Positions 35,906 to 44,729 of a stretch of DNA of 64,000 nucleotides are shown one piece after another. The notes under the pieces were generated by a model, which saw nothing but the letters and a program-made list of their open reading frames with translations, ran no database searches and was not told where the DNA came from. How positions within the stretch are numbered: position 1 is the first letter of the stretch; every line of letters starts with the position of its first letter. This stretch comes from Rhizobium phaseoli. Its GTDB lineage: Bacteria > Pseudomonadota > Alphaproteobacteria > Rhizobiales > Rhizobiaceae. The position numbers and the translations under genes were made by a program. The stretch lies in contig NZ_WUFT01000005.1 of assembly GCF_010668805.1 (NCBI RefSeq), positions 248,001 to 312,000 of the forward strand, in the 5' to 3' direction.

Positions 35906-35939
35906 CTGTCGGGTGCCTCTATGAACAGATCCCAGCTGT

Positions 35940-36449
35940 TCAATTCGTCGCCTTCTCCACGGTGATGTCGCCGAATTCGTCAATCAGCACGGTCCAGCCA
36001 TCCGGCTCCGCAGAGGGATCGGTCTTCAGATAGATCGTGGCGAACAGCCCAGGCTCCTTGATGATGCCGTTCGAATTCTCGGGGCGTATATCGGTAATAT
36101 AAGGCTTCAGGTCGCTAATCTCCTGCAGCTCGACGGTAGAAGCGATCGCCGGGCCGGTCTCGGTCTGGGCAACCTGCTGAAGATAGACCTTCGAGGTCCT
36201 GTCCGCCTGCCGGACGGCAAAGAGCTTATAGTAGCCGTGGCGTTGCGTGGCCTTTCCCTCGGGGTTGGCAACGCTCTCGCCGCCTGTCGGCGCCCGCTCG
36301 ACATCCGGTGCGTTGCCGTCATCCTGCCAATAGCCGGTGCTGGTCGCGAAAATCACCGATGCCGGCAGGATGGCATCCTGCGCCGGCAAGGCTGCGGCCG
36401 ACCATCCGATGAGGAAAACGGTGGTCATCAAAAGGCGTCGCATTGCCAT
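35940..36449 (-). CDS. Secreted protein of unknown function
   Basis: The product has 169 residues from ATG 36449 (next candidate 36443). The signal peptide is MAMRRLLMTTVFLIGWSAAALPAQ, cleaved near residue 25. The mature part is soluble and mixed alpha/beta, with no motif I recognise; it contains repeated acidic/proline turns (DIRPENSNG, KTDPSAEPDG). The gene starts four bases after the nadK stop on the same strand, so it is probably co-transcribed with nadK and the following hydrolase, although no functional link is evident. Confidence 0.75.
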   Translation of the reverse strand: MAMRRLLMTTVFLIGWSAAALPAQDAILPASVIFATSTGYWQDDGNAPDVERAPTGGESVANPEGKATQRHGYYKLFAVRQADRTSKVYLQQVAQTETGPAIASTVELQEISDLKPYITDIRPENSNGIIKEPGLFATIYLKTDPSAEPDGWTVLIDEFGDITVEKATN

Positions 36450-36453
36450 CGTC

Positions 36454-37227
36454 TCAATCCTTGAACTGCTCGGCAAGAATACGGTCGGACCAGGAGCGGT
36501 CGGGATCGGAAAGGATGCGCGCCGTCATATGCTCCGACTGGGCGATGCGGACATGCAGCACCGATTTGACCTCCGTATTGTCGGCCACGGCGTTCACCGG
36601 CCGCTTGACCGGCTCGAGGACGTCGATATCGACGGTCACCTTGTTGGGAAGCAGTGCGCCCCTCCAGCGCCGTGGCCTGAAAGCGCTGACAGGCGTCATG
36701 GCGAGCAGTGGCGCCTCGAGCGGCAGGATCGGGCCATGGGCGGAAAGATTATAGGCTGTCGACCCGGCGGGGGTCGCCACCATCAGCCCGTCGCAGATCA
36801 GCTCCTCCAGGCGGACGCGCCCATCCACCGCGACCCGTAGATTGGCGGCCTGATAGGATTGGCGGAACAGATAGACCTCGTTGATGGCGAGCGCCGTCGA
36901 ATTGGTGCCGTCGGCGTTGGCCGTCGTCATCTGCAATGGCCGGAAGACGTTTTCGACGGCGACGCAGATGCGCTCCTGAAGTTGTTCGCTGCGATAGTCG
37001 TTCATCAGGAAACCGACCGAGCCGCGATTCATGCCGTAGACCAGCTTGCCGGAGTTCATCGTGCCGTGCAGCGTCTGCAGCATGAAACCGTCGCCGCCGA
37101 GCGCGACGATAACGTCGGCATCGTCGGCCGGCACGTCACCATAGATGCGAATCAACTCCTCGCGCGCCGCAAGCGCCTCCGTCGTGGGTGAGGCAAGAAA
37201 GGAAAGAGTCTGAAATGAACGGCCCAT
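36454..37227 (-). CDS. nadK: NAD kinase
   Basis: The product has 257 residues. The ATP/NAD-kinase hallmark GGDG occurs in VIVALGGDGFMLQTLH. NRGSVGFLMNDY, CDGLMVATPAGSTAYNLSAHGPILPLEA and the beta-sandwich C-terminus follow the family. It phosphorylates NAD to NADP in the cytosol, the only source of NADP. ATG at 37227. It is the first gene of a probable three-gene unit with the secreted protein and the hydrolase. Confidence 0.95.
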   Translation of the reverse strand: MGRSFQTLSFLASPTTEALAAREELIRIYGDVPADDADVIVALGGDGFMLQTLHGTMNSGKLVYGMNRGSVGFLMNDYRSEQLQERICVAVENVFRPLQMTTANADGTNSTALAINEVYLFRQSYQAANLRVAVDGRVRLEELICDGLMVATPAGSTAYNLSAHGPILPLEAPLLAMTPVSAFRPRRWRGALLPNKVTVDIDVLEPVKRPVNAVADNTEVKSVLHVRIAQSEHMTARILSDPDRSWSDRILAEQFKD

Positions 37228-37384
37228 GCAATGCCCTTTGTGATGCTGTCCTAGCTAAAGGATAAAGGGCTGGTGCGACAAGGACGTTTTCTATCGCGAA
37301 GCGTTTTGAGCGGCAGTCCACATGTCCGTACAGACGCGAATTTTACTTTACAGAATCATAGAATCTGCTAGTTGGGCACCCATT

Positions 37385-37460
<76 letters not shown>

Positions 37461-37756
37461 GCCTACGCTCTTCAAGCTTCGGCTCGGCGAGCCGAAGAAA
37501 GCAGATAAGCGGAGGCTGTCGCGCCGTAGTTTCGTAGGAACGAAGGCGGACTGGTTCAGAATGCTCCGGCACCATCCGCGCGATACCGCCTGCTAACTCA
37601 TAGTCTAGGTTCGATGCTGCTTCGCTCAATCTCGCACCAGCAGATTTTTCCCGGTATCACCTATCCCTTGATGAACCTTGCCTGAAGGGCTGCTTCAGCG
37701 TCAATTCAGCCGCGCCAGCTTATCTTCGCCTCATCATCAATGAGGAAGAAGCAGCC
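37461..37756. other. Intergenic region after tRNA-Thr
   Basis: A 296-base gap. Just after the tRNA, TTCGGCTCGGCGAGCCGAA (about 37478-37496) forms a stem that may trim or terminate the precursor. Nothing else recognisable. Confidence 0.4.
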
Positions 37757-38107
37757 ATGAAGCTCGCACATCTCTTTTTCGCCGCAACCATGTCTGTCGG
37801 TGCTGCTTTGGCATCCGTCGCACCGGCCGCTGCCATGCCCGTCGACCGACCAGCCGTGTCGGTCCAGGGCGATATCGTTCAAATTCGTGATGGCTGGCGA
37901 CATGATCGCAACCGTGACGAAAGTGACGACCGCGGTTGGCGGGATCAGCGTGACGACCGTGGCTGGCGCGATCAGCGCGATTGGCGCCGGTCCGACTGGC
38001 GCGGTGATGACTGGCGCTGGCGCCGGTGGCGTGCCGAGCGTTGGCAGGAGCGCCGCGAGTGGCGCCATCGTGATCGTGATATGCCGTTCTGGCTCTACCG
38101 CGGCTGA
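37757..38107 (+). CDS. Secreted Trp/Arg/Asp-rich low-complexity protein
   Basis: The product has 116 residues, starting MKLAHLFFAATMSVGAALAS with a clear signal peptide (cleavage near AAA-MPV, residue 27). After RDGWRHDRNRDESD comes the repeat DDRGWRDQR twice (57-66 and 66-75 region), then many WR/RW pairs to the end, so the mature protein is highly charged and rich in Trp and Arg. Such short secreted repeat proteins are common in rhizobia and mostly unstudied. Binding to envelope polyanions is a guess from composition. Confidence 0.7.
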   Translation: MKLAHLFFAATMSVGAALASVAPAAAMPVDRPAVSVQGDIVQIRDGWRHDRNRDESDDRGWRDQRDDRGWRDQRDWRRSDWRGDDWRWRRWRAERWQERREWRHRDRDMPFWLYRG

Positions 38108-38162
38108 CGCCAGCGCATCGTGTTACAGCGGCCTTTGCGCGCCCGAAATGATGCGCGACGCT

Positions 38163-38191
38163 AAAATGGCCCGGATCATTCGGGCCATTTT
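38163..38191. terminator. Bidirectional terminator
   Basis: AAAATGGCCCG (38163-38173) and CGGGCCATTTT (38181-38191), loop of 7 bases, with runs of A and T on the two sides. It lies between the plus-strand Trp/Arg-rich gene and the minus-strand 43-residue peptide gene and can serve both. Confidence 0.85.
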
Positions 38192-38323
38192 TCAATGCGT
38201 GACGGGCTCGTTGACGCTTGCCTCGAGCTTGTTGCCGGTCTGGCCGGCGCCGGAGGGCGACAGGATTGCGATGCTGAGCACGGAGGCGACCATGAAGGCG
38301 ACGACGGCAATCATTATGCGCAT
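38192..38323 (-). CDS. 43-residue membrane peptide
   Basis: ATG at 38323 to TGA at 38192. The product begins MRIMIAVVAFMVASVLSI with one hydrophobic span (residues 3-21), then a soluble SPSGAGQTGNKLEASVNEP tail. An AGGA ribosome site lies about 9 bases upstream and the gene is followed directly by a strong terminator, which supports it being real. It could be a single-span membrane protein or a lipid-free secreted peptide. A GTTC-N7-GTTC motif overlaps the ribosome site. Confidence 0.65.
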   Translation of the reverse strand: MRIMIAVVAFMVASVLSIAILSPSGAGQTGNKLEASVNEPVTH

Positions 38324-38327
38324 AGGC

Positions 38328-38342
38328 GTTCAATCCTCGTTC
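38328..38342 (-). promoter_or_regulatory. Possible LexA-type box over the ribosome site of the 43-residue peptide
   Basis: The plus strand reads GTTC-AATCCTC-GTTC, matching the bare consensus. It lacks the TTTGTTC half of the three better boxes, and its position (4 bases upstream of ATG) would be unusual unless the mRNA has almost no leader, as at dinB. Chance occurrence is realistic. Confidence 0.3.
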
Positions 38343-38384
38343 AGTGGGGATTAACGCGCCATTGTCGTCCGCGTTCCTATCGGC

Positions 38385-38543
38385 CTATTGCACCGTCCCC
38401 GGCGTCGCCGGGCCGGGCGCCGTCGGCGATAGGGGGTCGGGCTGGTGGATCGGGTGCGATGTATCCACCCACATGATGCTGAGGATAATCACGACGAAGA
38501 CCGCGATGAAGAGGATACCGAAAATCAGCGGTCGAATGGCCAT
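38385..38543 (-). CDS. 52-residue single-span membrane protein
   Basis: ATG at 38543 to TAG at 38385. The product begins MAIRPLIFGILFIAVFVV with a long hydrophobic helix (residues 5-24), then a Pro-rich periplasmic-like tail (HPIHQPDPLSPTAPGPATP). AAGGAACG lies upstream as a ribosome site. It precedes the 43-residue peptide on the same strand by 61 bases, so the two may form a unit. Function unknown. Strong hydrophobic-then-Pro-rich composition supports it being coding. Confidence 0.65.
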   Translation of the reverse strand: MAIRPLIFGILFIAVFVVIILSIMWVDTSHPIHQPDPLSPTAPGPATPGTVQ

Positions 38544-38750
38544 GATGGGGATCGTTCCTTCTTGATTATGACTGGTCGTTACGATCGGTCATCGGCCGAT
38601 CATAGTGGTCCAGGAGGTCTTTCCAAGGCAAAATTGAATTTCTCCGGCATCGGTCGAGCCTTGCGCGGGTATCGCCGGCATCCGGGTTTCCATCTGTCGC
38701 ACCGGGTTAAACTGTGTCAGGGATGCCTGAAACAGTTGGGGACGGGCATC

Positions 38751-39491
38751 ATGAAGCGGATGGTTACAGCATCGGTTATTGTCGCGGCACTCTTCTCATG
38801 GGCCGGAGCGTCCGAAAATGCAGGTCCTTTCGACAAACCGATAAAACGGGATGTCGTCGCGCTGCCGAAGGATGAACTCAATCCCGATGCGAAACCAAAG
38901 ATCACCTGCAGCCGCTACCCCGCCTTCATGGTCAAGGAGGTCGATCTTGGTGAGGTCGGAGCCGAAAGGCTGGCGTTGCTTGCCTCCGATGCCCCTTGTG
39001 AGCGCGCCAGCGAGCGCGAGCGGATGATCGAGGATGATACCGCCGGCTACTTCATGGGCGTTCGCGGCGGTTTCGTGTTTTTCCGTGCGGCCGATGGGTG
39101 GAACGGCGGGTTGCCCTTCGTCGTCTATGATGCGGCGACGGGTGAGCGGCTGCTCGACGATTCTCTCGAGGGCGACGATTTTTCTGCGATAAGGAGTGGG
39201 AAGGGGGAACTGACCCTCGATTTCCGTCGCGTCTACACGGCCGCCTGTTCGCTCTATCTGGGGGGCACTGCCTGCGCCAAGGTGATCGCCGCCGACACGG
39301 GCCTGTCGCCGCAGCAACTGCCGGATTGCACCGCTGCCTATAAAGCGGAAATCAAACGCAGCCCCGACCATGCAGGCGAAATCGAGAAACTGCCGAGCGT
39401 AATCGTCTATCCCGTCGAACTGGCCTATGCTGCGGGCGATGCGGCCCGCAGGCCGATGGATGGACCGGCCGCCTGCCGGATACCGAGCTGA
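38751..39491 (+). CDS. Secreted protein of unknown function
   Basis: The product has 246 residues from ATG 38751 (MKRMVTASVIVAALFSWAGA, signal peptide cleaved near residue 20). The mature protein has four or more Cys (ITCSRYP, APCERAS, ACSLYLGGTACAK, PDCTAAY), suggesting periplasmic disulfides. It contains GYFMGVRGGFVFFRAADGWNGGLPFVVYDAATG. No family recognised. An open frame extends upstream to 38445 but lacks support. It is convergent with the small protein at 39533. Confidence 0.75.
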   Translation: MKRMVTASVIVAALFSWAGASENAGPFDKPIKRDVVALPKDELNPDAKPKITCSRYPAFMVKEVDLGEVGAERLALLASDAPCERASERERMIEDDTAGYFMGVRGGFVFFRAADGWNGGLPFVVYDAATGERLLDDSLEGDDFSAIRSGKGELTLDFRRVYTAACSLYLGGTACAKVIAADTGLSPQQLPDCTAAYKAEIKRSPDHAGEIEKLPSVIVYPVELAYAAGDAARRPMDGPAACRIPS

Positions 39492-39532
39492 CCCAGGCGA
39501 GCGGGTTGACGGGATACACCGTCACTTTCGAA

Positions 39533-39835
39533 TCACTGGCGCACGAGCGATAGCGGCTTGCCGCCTTCGTCCTTCGATTTGTCGAAATTCCAGGCATAGG
39601 ATTCGGCAAGCGCCGGCAGCAGTTTGCCGCAGGAATCCTGGCCGGACAGCGAATAACCGCCGATGGCTGTGCCGGTTTCCAGCGTCATCCGGCATCCCTC
39701 TTTGCCATCTTCCGGGGCAATGAGGGAAGTTCCGGCCTGTGCTTTGAGAATATCGGGATCGATATCCTGGCCGTATGCGAGACCGCAGACAAAAAGAGCA
39801 GCTGCCGCAGCCGCAAGCCGGGGGGAACGGATCAT
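39533..39835 (-). CDS. Small secreted protein resembling AprI/Inh protease inhibitors
   Basis: The product has 100 residues with signal peptide MIRSPRLAAAAAALFVCGLAYG (cleaved near residue 22). The mature part has CRMTLETGTAIGGYSLSGQDSCGKLLPALAESYAWNF and ends LSLVRQ. The spacing of two Cys, a central GYxL and an aromatic-W segment resembles the AprI/Inh beta-barrel inhibitors of secreted metalloproteases. Assignment is by pattern only; no protease gene is in the window. Confidence 0.55.
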   Translation of the reverse strand: MIRSPRLAAAAAALFVCGLAYGQDIDPDILKAQAGTSLIAPEDGKEGCRMTLETGTAIGGYSLSGQDSCGKLLPALAESYAWNFDKSKDEGGKPLSLVRQ

Positions 39836-39873
39836 GCCAATTCCCCTTCGCCGCGGCCCGGCTACGGACCAGC

Positions 39874-40764
39874 CTATGCCTTCAGGTAAAGGCGCGCCGC
39901 ATAAAGCGCGATTGCCGCCGCATTCGAGACGTTCAGCGATTTGATCGCACCGGGCATGTCGAGGCGGGCAAGCGTGTTGACGGTTTCCCGCGTCTTCTGC
40001 CGCAGCCCCTTGCCCTCGGAGCCCAGCACCAGCGCTACCTTCCCGCCCGAGAACGTGCCTTCGAGCGGCGCCGGCCCTTCCGAATCGAGGCCGATGGTGG
40101 AGAAACCGAGCTTGTGCAATTCACCGAGTGCATCGGCGAGATTGGTTACCTGTATATAAGGTATCAGCTCCAGCGCGCCGGAGGCTGATTTGGCGAGTAC
40201 GCCGGATTCAGTCGGGCTATGTCTCTGGGTGGTGATAACGGCGCCGGCATTGAAGGCGACGGCGGAGCGCATGATCGCGCCGACATTGTGCGGATCGGTG
40301 ACCTGGTCGAGGACGAGCAGGAGAGGGCTGTCTTTCAGCGCTTCGAGCCGGCGGACCGGTAGCGGCCGTGTTTCCAGCATGACGCCCTGATGAATCGCCT
40401 CCGGGCCAAGCACCTTGTCGATCTCCTGCGGCGAGACCATCTCGAAGGGAATGCCGAGTGTTTCGACGTCGACTTCGAGCCGGGCCAGCGCGTTCTGGGT
40501 CACGAACAGCTTGATCTTCTTGCGCTCGGGATTGTCGAGGGCGGCGCGCACCGTATGCAGGCCGTAGAGATGCACCTGGTCGGGCGCCAGCGCCGGCGGC
40601 TTCCAGTCCTCTCCGCCGCGCTTGCGCTTCTGTGGCTGAGGTGTCGGAATCTCCCCGCGTTCGCGCTTGGCGTCACGGTGGGCGCGCCGCAGCGTGGCGT
40701 AATGCGTATCCTTGGCCGATGGGTCTGTCGCGGCGGTGCCGCCGGATTTTTTATCTTTGCTCAT
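39874..40764 (-). CDS. rlmB: 23S rRNA 2'-O-ribose methyltransferase, TrmH/SpoU family
   Basis: The product has 296 residues. A basic disordered N-terminus (about 1-60) precedes the substrate-binding domain (VHLYGLHTVRAALDNPERK) and the SPOUT methyltransferase domain with motifs LVLDQVTDPHNVGAIMRSA, VALVLGSEGKGLRQ and IKSLNVSNAAAIALY, forming the SAM-binding knot. RlmB methylates G2251 of 23S rRNA in E. coli. The paralogue assignment within the SpoU family is likely but not certain. Divergent from tRNA-Tyr. Confidence 0.88.
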   Translation of the reverse strand: MSKDKKSGGTAATDPSAKDTHYATLRRAHRDAKRERGEIPTPQPQKRKRGGEDWKPPALAPDQVHLYGLHTVRAALDNPERKKIKLFVTQNALARLEVDVETLGIPFEMVSPQEIDKVLGPEAIHQGVMLETRPLPVRRLEALKDSPLLLVLDQVTDPHNVGAIMRSAVAFNAGAVITTQRHSPTESGVLAKSASGALELIPYIQVTNLADALGELHKLGFSTIGLDSEGPAPLEGTFSGGKVALVLGSEGKGLRQKTRETVNTLARLDMPGAIKSLNVSNAAAIALYAARLYLKA

Positions 40765-40866
40765 GCGGCTTTATAGCCATGGCGCTGGCTGCCGCATAGG
40801 CTTTCTTTCATATGCCGGCTTTCGGCATGGAATGAAATTTTTCGTGTTTTTTCCGTTGTCATCGTG

Positions 40867-40895
40867 TTGACAGACGGAAATGCTCCGGTCATATA
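40867..40895 (+). promoter_or_regulatory. Promoter of the tRNA-Tyr/tRNA-Gly unit
   Basis: Consensus TTGACA (40867-40872), 17-bp spacer, CATATA (40890-40895). The start would be near 40903, about 65 bases before the tRNA-Tyr gene. No strong terminator is seen before tufA, so the transcript may continue into it. Confidence 0.75.
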
Positions 40896-40967
40896 CGCGG
40901 CGCAGACGACGGGCCGCAACGCTTCGAAGTCTGACAAACTTGGTCTTCAAGATCCGGACGAATAACT

Positions 40968-41052
40968 GGAGAGATGCCCGAGTGGTTAAAGGGGACGGAC
41001 TGTAAATCCGTTGGCTCAGCCTACGTTGGTTCAAATCCAACTCTCTCCACCA
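40968..41052 (+). tRNA. tRNA-Tyr (anticodon GTA)
   Basis: An 85-base type II tRNA with long variable arm. Acceptor GGAGAGA pairs with TCTCTCC, anticodon loop CTGTAAA gives GTA, variable region GGCTCAGCCTACG, T arm GGTTCAAATCC. CCA is encoded. Confidence 0.97.
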
Positions 41053-41076
41053 TTCGTCATCGGATCGGACCACCCC

Positions 41077-41150
41077 GCGGGTATAGCTCAATGGTAGAGC
41101 AGCAGCCTTCCAAGCTGAATACGCGGGTTCGATTCCCGCTACCCGCTCCA
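41077..41150 (+). tRNA. tRNA-Gly (anticodon TCC)
   Basis: A 74-base tRNA. Acceptor GCGGGTA pairs with TACCCGC, anticodon loop CTTCCAA gives TCC, T arm GGTTCGATTCC. CCA is encoded. It follows tRNA-Tyr by 24 bases and precedes tufA. Confidence 0.97.
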
Positions 41151-41497
41151 GTTTTATCAAGCCCAATTCCCTGTGATCGACGTCGCCGCGATAATTCGGC
41201 AGGCAGGTCTTTCAGAAGACGCCGGCGATTGCGGTCTTCGACGGGCAGACGAGGGCGCTCGACGCCGGGTAGGGCGGCGTAACTACGGCAGTCGGCGCGA
41301 TTTTCTCCAAGGATTTCAGTGATTTTCCGTAGTGCCATGGCGAATCGCCTTGCAGGCGGCGAATTATCCCCCATATGCGCTGTCACACCAAGAATGGCGC
41401 CTGCAATTAAGTCTTGCGCAATCTCGCCGAAAGCCTTAAACGGCGGCACTAAACCGGTTCGCCGGGGCCCACCATCTCGTTCACAGGAAGCATTCAA
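41151..41497. other. Leader region between tRNA-Gly and tufA
   Basis: A 347-base gap without a supported gene. A minus-strand open frame here runs through the tRNA and is spurious. Near tufA, CGCCGAAAGCC...GGCGGC could pair. The tufA ribosome site is ACAGGAAGC. Confidence 0.4.
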
Positions 41498-42673
<1,176 letters not shown>

Positions 42674-42697
42674 TCTTGGGATTACCCGAAATTCAGG

Positions 42698-42727
42698 AAA
42701 AACCCCGCTGGAAACGGCGGGGTTTTT
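42698..42727 (+). terminator. Intrinsic terminator of tufA
   Basis: AAAAACCCCGC (42698-42708), loop of 8 bases, GCGGGGTTTTT (42717-42727). Strong, 25 bases after the stop. Confidence 0.93.
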
Positions 42728-42751
42728 CGTTTTGATGCCACTCAAGGGATT

Positions 42752-42761
42752 AACACGTGTT
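42752..42761. promoter_or_regulatory. AACACGTGTT palindrome upstream of a small-protein gene
   Basis: A perfect 10-bp palindrome in an AT-rich stretch about 115 bases upstream of the 44-residue membrane protein start. The wider context TTAACACGTGTTGTAA is nearly symmetrical. It could bind a dimeric regulator; which one is unknown. Confidence 0.35.
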
Positions 42762-42875
42762 GTAAAAATATCGTTAAGTTTGTCCGTCACAGTATTTTGT
42801 TCATCTCACATTCAGAAACCAGTTGTGATTGGTTCATTTTAGTCCAGACTCCTTCTTGCAAAGAGGAGAGCCCGG

Positions 42876-43010
42876 ATGATTCCAAAGGCCACGTTCGTTG
42901 CGACGATATTCGCGATGTATGTTTTCACGATGTTTTTTATCGCTGCCATTCCGCAGGAGGTTGTTCAGGCAGCCGGAGTGCAGATCGGCGATGTGAGCGT
43001 CGTTAAGTAA
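42876..43010 (+). CDS. 44-residue membrane peptide
   Basis: ATG at 42876, with AGAGGAGAGCCCGG as a strong ribosome site, to TAA at 43008. The product starts MIPKATFVATIFAMYVFTM; the hydrophobic span covers about residues 5-25, followed by an amphipathic tail (IPQEVVQAAGVQIGDVSVVK). It has its own AT-rich upstream region and a downstream hairpin at 43024-43043, so it is probably an independent gene. No homologue recognised. Confidence 0.72.
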   Translation: MIPKATFVATIFAMYVFTMFFIAAIPQEVVQAAGVQIGDVSVVK

Positions 43011-43023
43011 CGATTTAGCAGTT

Positions 43024-43043
43024 CACCGCAGGCTGCTGCGGTG
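43024..43043 (+). terminator. Hairpin after the 44-residue peptide gene
   Basis: CACCGCAG (43024-43031), loop GCTG, CTGCGGTG (43036-43043). No T run follows, so termination efficiency is doubtful. Confidence 0.5.
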
Positions 43044-43179
43044 ATTGGAAATGATTGGCCAGGTGTCCCTAAGAGGGCGCTCCTGGCGACGCGGGGGTGA
43101 ACCCTTGCCAGACGCTCGCTTGCTCTTCGCGCGGAAGCGTCTAACTATGCCTCCGATTTCATGATGCGGAGGATATTCC

Positions 43180-44073
43180 ATGAAGAAGCGGATTCTGTTC
43201 ACTGGCGGTTCGGGCAAGGCAGGTCGCCATACCGTGCCGTGGCTCATCAACGCAGGTTACGAGGTTCACAACCTCGATCTCGTGCCGCTCGACAGTCCCG
43301 GCGTCACCAACCTCATTGCCGACATCACCGATAGCGGTCAGGTCTTCAACGCGCTGTCGATGCACCGCGATTTTCCTGATCTGGACGCGGGCAGGGGCGT
43401 GCAGCCTTTCGATGCCGTCGTGCACTTCGCCGCCATCCCGCGCATCCTGATCAAGCCCGACAATGAGACTTTCCGCATCAATACGATGGGCACTTACAAT
43501 GTCATCGAGGCGGCAGTGAAACTCGGCATCAGGAAAATCATCGTCGCATCGAGCGAGACGACCTACGGCGTCTGCTTCGCCGAAGGCCATCGTGATTTCC
43601 ACCAGTTCCCGCTGGAGGAAGACTACGACGTCAATCCGATGGATTCCTACGGGCTCTCGAAAGTGGTCAACGAAAAGACGGCCCGCGCCTTTGCCGAACG
43701 TTCGGGTTTCGACATCTATGCGCTGCGTATCGGCAACGTCATCGAGCCGCACGAATACGAGCGGTTCCCCACCTATTTCGCCAATCCCGAAATGCGCAAG
43801 CGCATTGCCTGGAGCTATATCGACGCCCGCGATCTCGGGCAGATCTGCCATCTCTGCATCGAAAAGGACGGTCTCGGCTATCAGGTCTTCAACGCGGCCA
43901 ACGACACCGTCTCGGCCAATACGCCGTCGAAAGAGCTTGCAAAGCGATTCTACCCGAACGTGCCCTTCACCCGCGAAATCGGCGAATATGAAGGCCTGCT
44001 CTCCAACCGCAAGATCCGCGAGGTGCTGGGTTTTAACGAAGAGCACGATTGGCGGAAATATGTGACGGCCTGA
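43180..44073 (+). CDS. NAD-dependent epimerase/dehydratase
   Basis: The product has 297 residues, an extended short-chain dehydrogenase. The nucleotide motif is LFTGGSGKAGRHTVPWL near the N-terminus, and the catalytic Ser/Tyr/Lys are in VASSETTYG and SYGLSKVVNEKTA. HFAAIPRILIKPDNETF is the usual strand 4 region. The sugar or other substrate is unknown. ATG at 43180 follows GGAGGATATTCC, a strong ribosome site. It stands alone between a small-protein gene and tRNA-Trp. Confidence 0.85.
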   Translation: MKKRILFTGGSGKAGRHTVPWLINAGYEVHNLDLVPLDSPGVTNLIADITDSGQVFNALSMHRDFPDLDAGRGVQPFDAVVHFAAIPRILIKPDNETFRINTMGTYNVIEAAVKLGIRKIIVASSETTYGVCFAEGHRDFHQFPLEEDYDVNPMDSYGLSKVVNEKTARAFAERSGFDIYALRIGNVIEPHEYERFPTYFANPEMRKRIAWSYIDARDLGQICHLCIEKDGLGYQVFNAANDTVSANTPSKELAKRFYPNVPFTREIGEYEGLLSNRKIREVLGFNEEHDWRKYVTA

Positions 44074-44241
44074 ACGGATATTGCTGGCGCGATGGAAGGG
44101 CCGATCGCCCGCATATGCGCAGAATGGCTTTGAAAATCGAAAATCGTGCTTGCCAATCCGCTGTGGTCGTCTTAAAGGGAGCGCCATGCCTTTCAGCAGC
44201 GATTTGCGGACTTTGGTCCAGGCGCTGAATGATCGGTATGA

Positions 44242-44317
<76 letters not shown>

Positions 44318-44511
44318 TTTTCCTCGAAGCGGGACAGCGCGGACATGCTCGCGGCATTCTGCCCGGGGATTGATTGGCGGTAACTAATTTCGTTAAACTT
44401 CGGTTTCCCTCTTGTGTATTCGGAAATCGGTGTTTATTTAGGGTTCAACAGACACGCGGTGCGTGGGGCTGATGGTTTCAGCTTTACGCGCCGTAATTGC
44501 GTGGGCAGTCG

Positions 44512-44712
44512 ATGGCATCCAAATCCAATCCGTTTGCGTTTCTGCAGCAGGTTCGCTCCGAGACGTCCAAAGTTACATGGCCGTCGCGCCGCGAGACGAT
44601 GATCTCGACGGTTATGGTGCTTGTGATGGTAGTTTTCGCCGCGCTTTTTTTCTTTGCCGCTGACCAGCTGATCGGCTGGGTTCTGAGCTTCGTGCTGAAT
44701 ACCGGCAACTGA
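44512..44712 (+). CDS. secE: Preprotein translocase subunit SecE
   Basis: The product has 66 residues from ATG 44512 (an in-frame TTG at 44497 is unsupported). An amphipathic N-terminal helix (FAFLQQVRSETSKVTWPSRRET), with the KVTWP motif of the family, precedes one transmembrane helix (VMVLVMVVFAALFFFAADQLI). This is the short single-span form. It clamps SecY in the inner membrane. nusG follows after 17 bases. Confidence 0.95.
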   Translation: MASKSNPFAFLQQVRSETSKVTWPSRRETMISTVMVLVMVVFAALFFFAADQLIGWVLSFVLNTGN

Positions 44713-44729
44713 TACGGGTGGAGATGAAA

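Noticed and set aside
40771..41166. Minus-strand frame with VAGIEPAYSAWKAAALPLSYTRG and LDLNQRRLSQ
   Set aside because: Spurious translation of the antisense strands of tRNA-Gly and tRNA-Tyr.
41151..41497. Possible small minus-strand gene starting MGDNSPPARRF
   Set aside because: It has no ribosome site I can support, and the frame runs on into tRNA-Gly instead of stopping before it.
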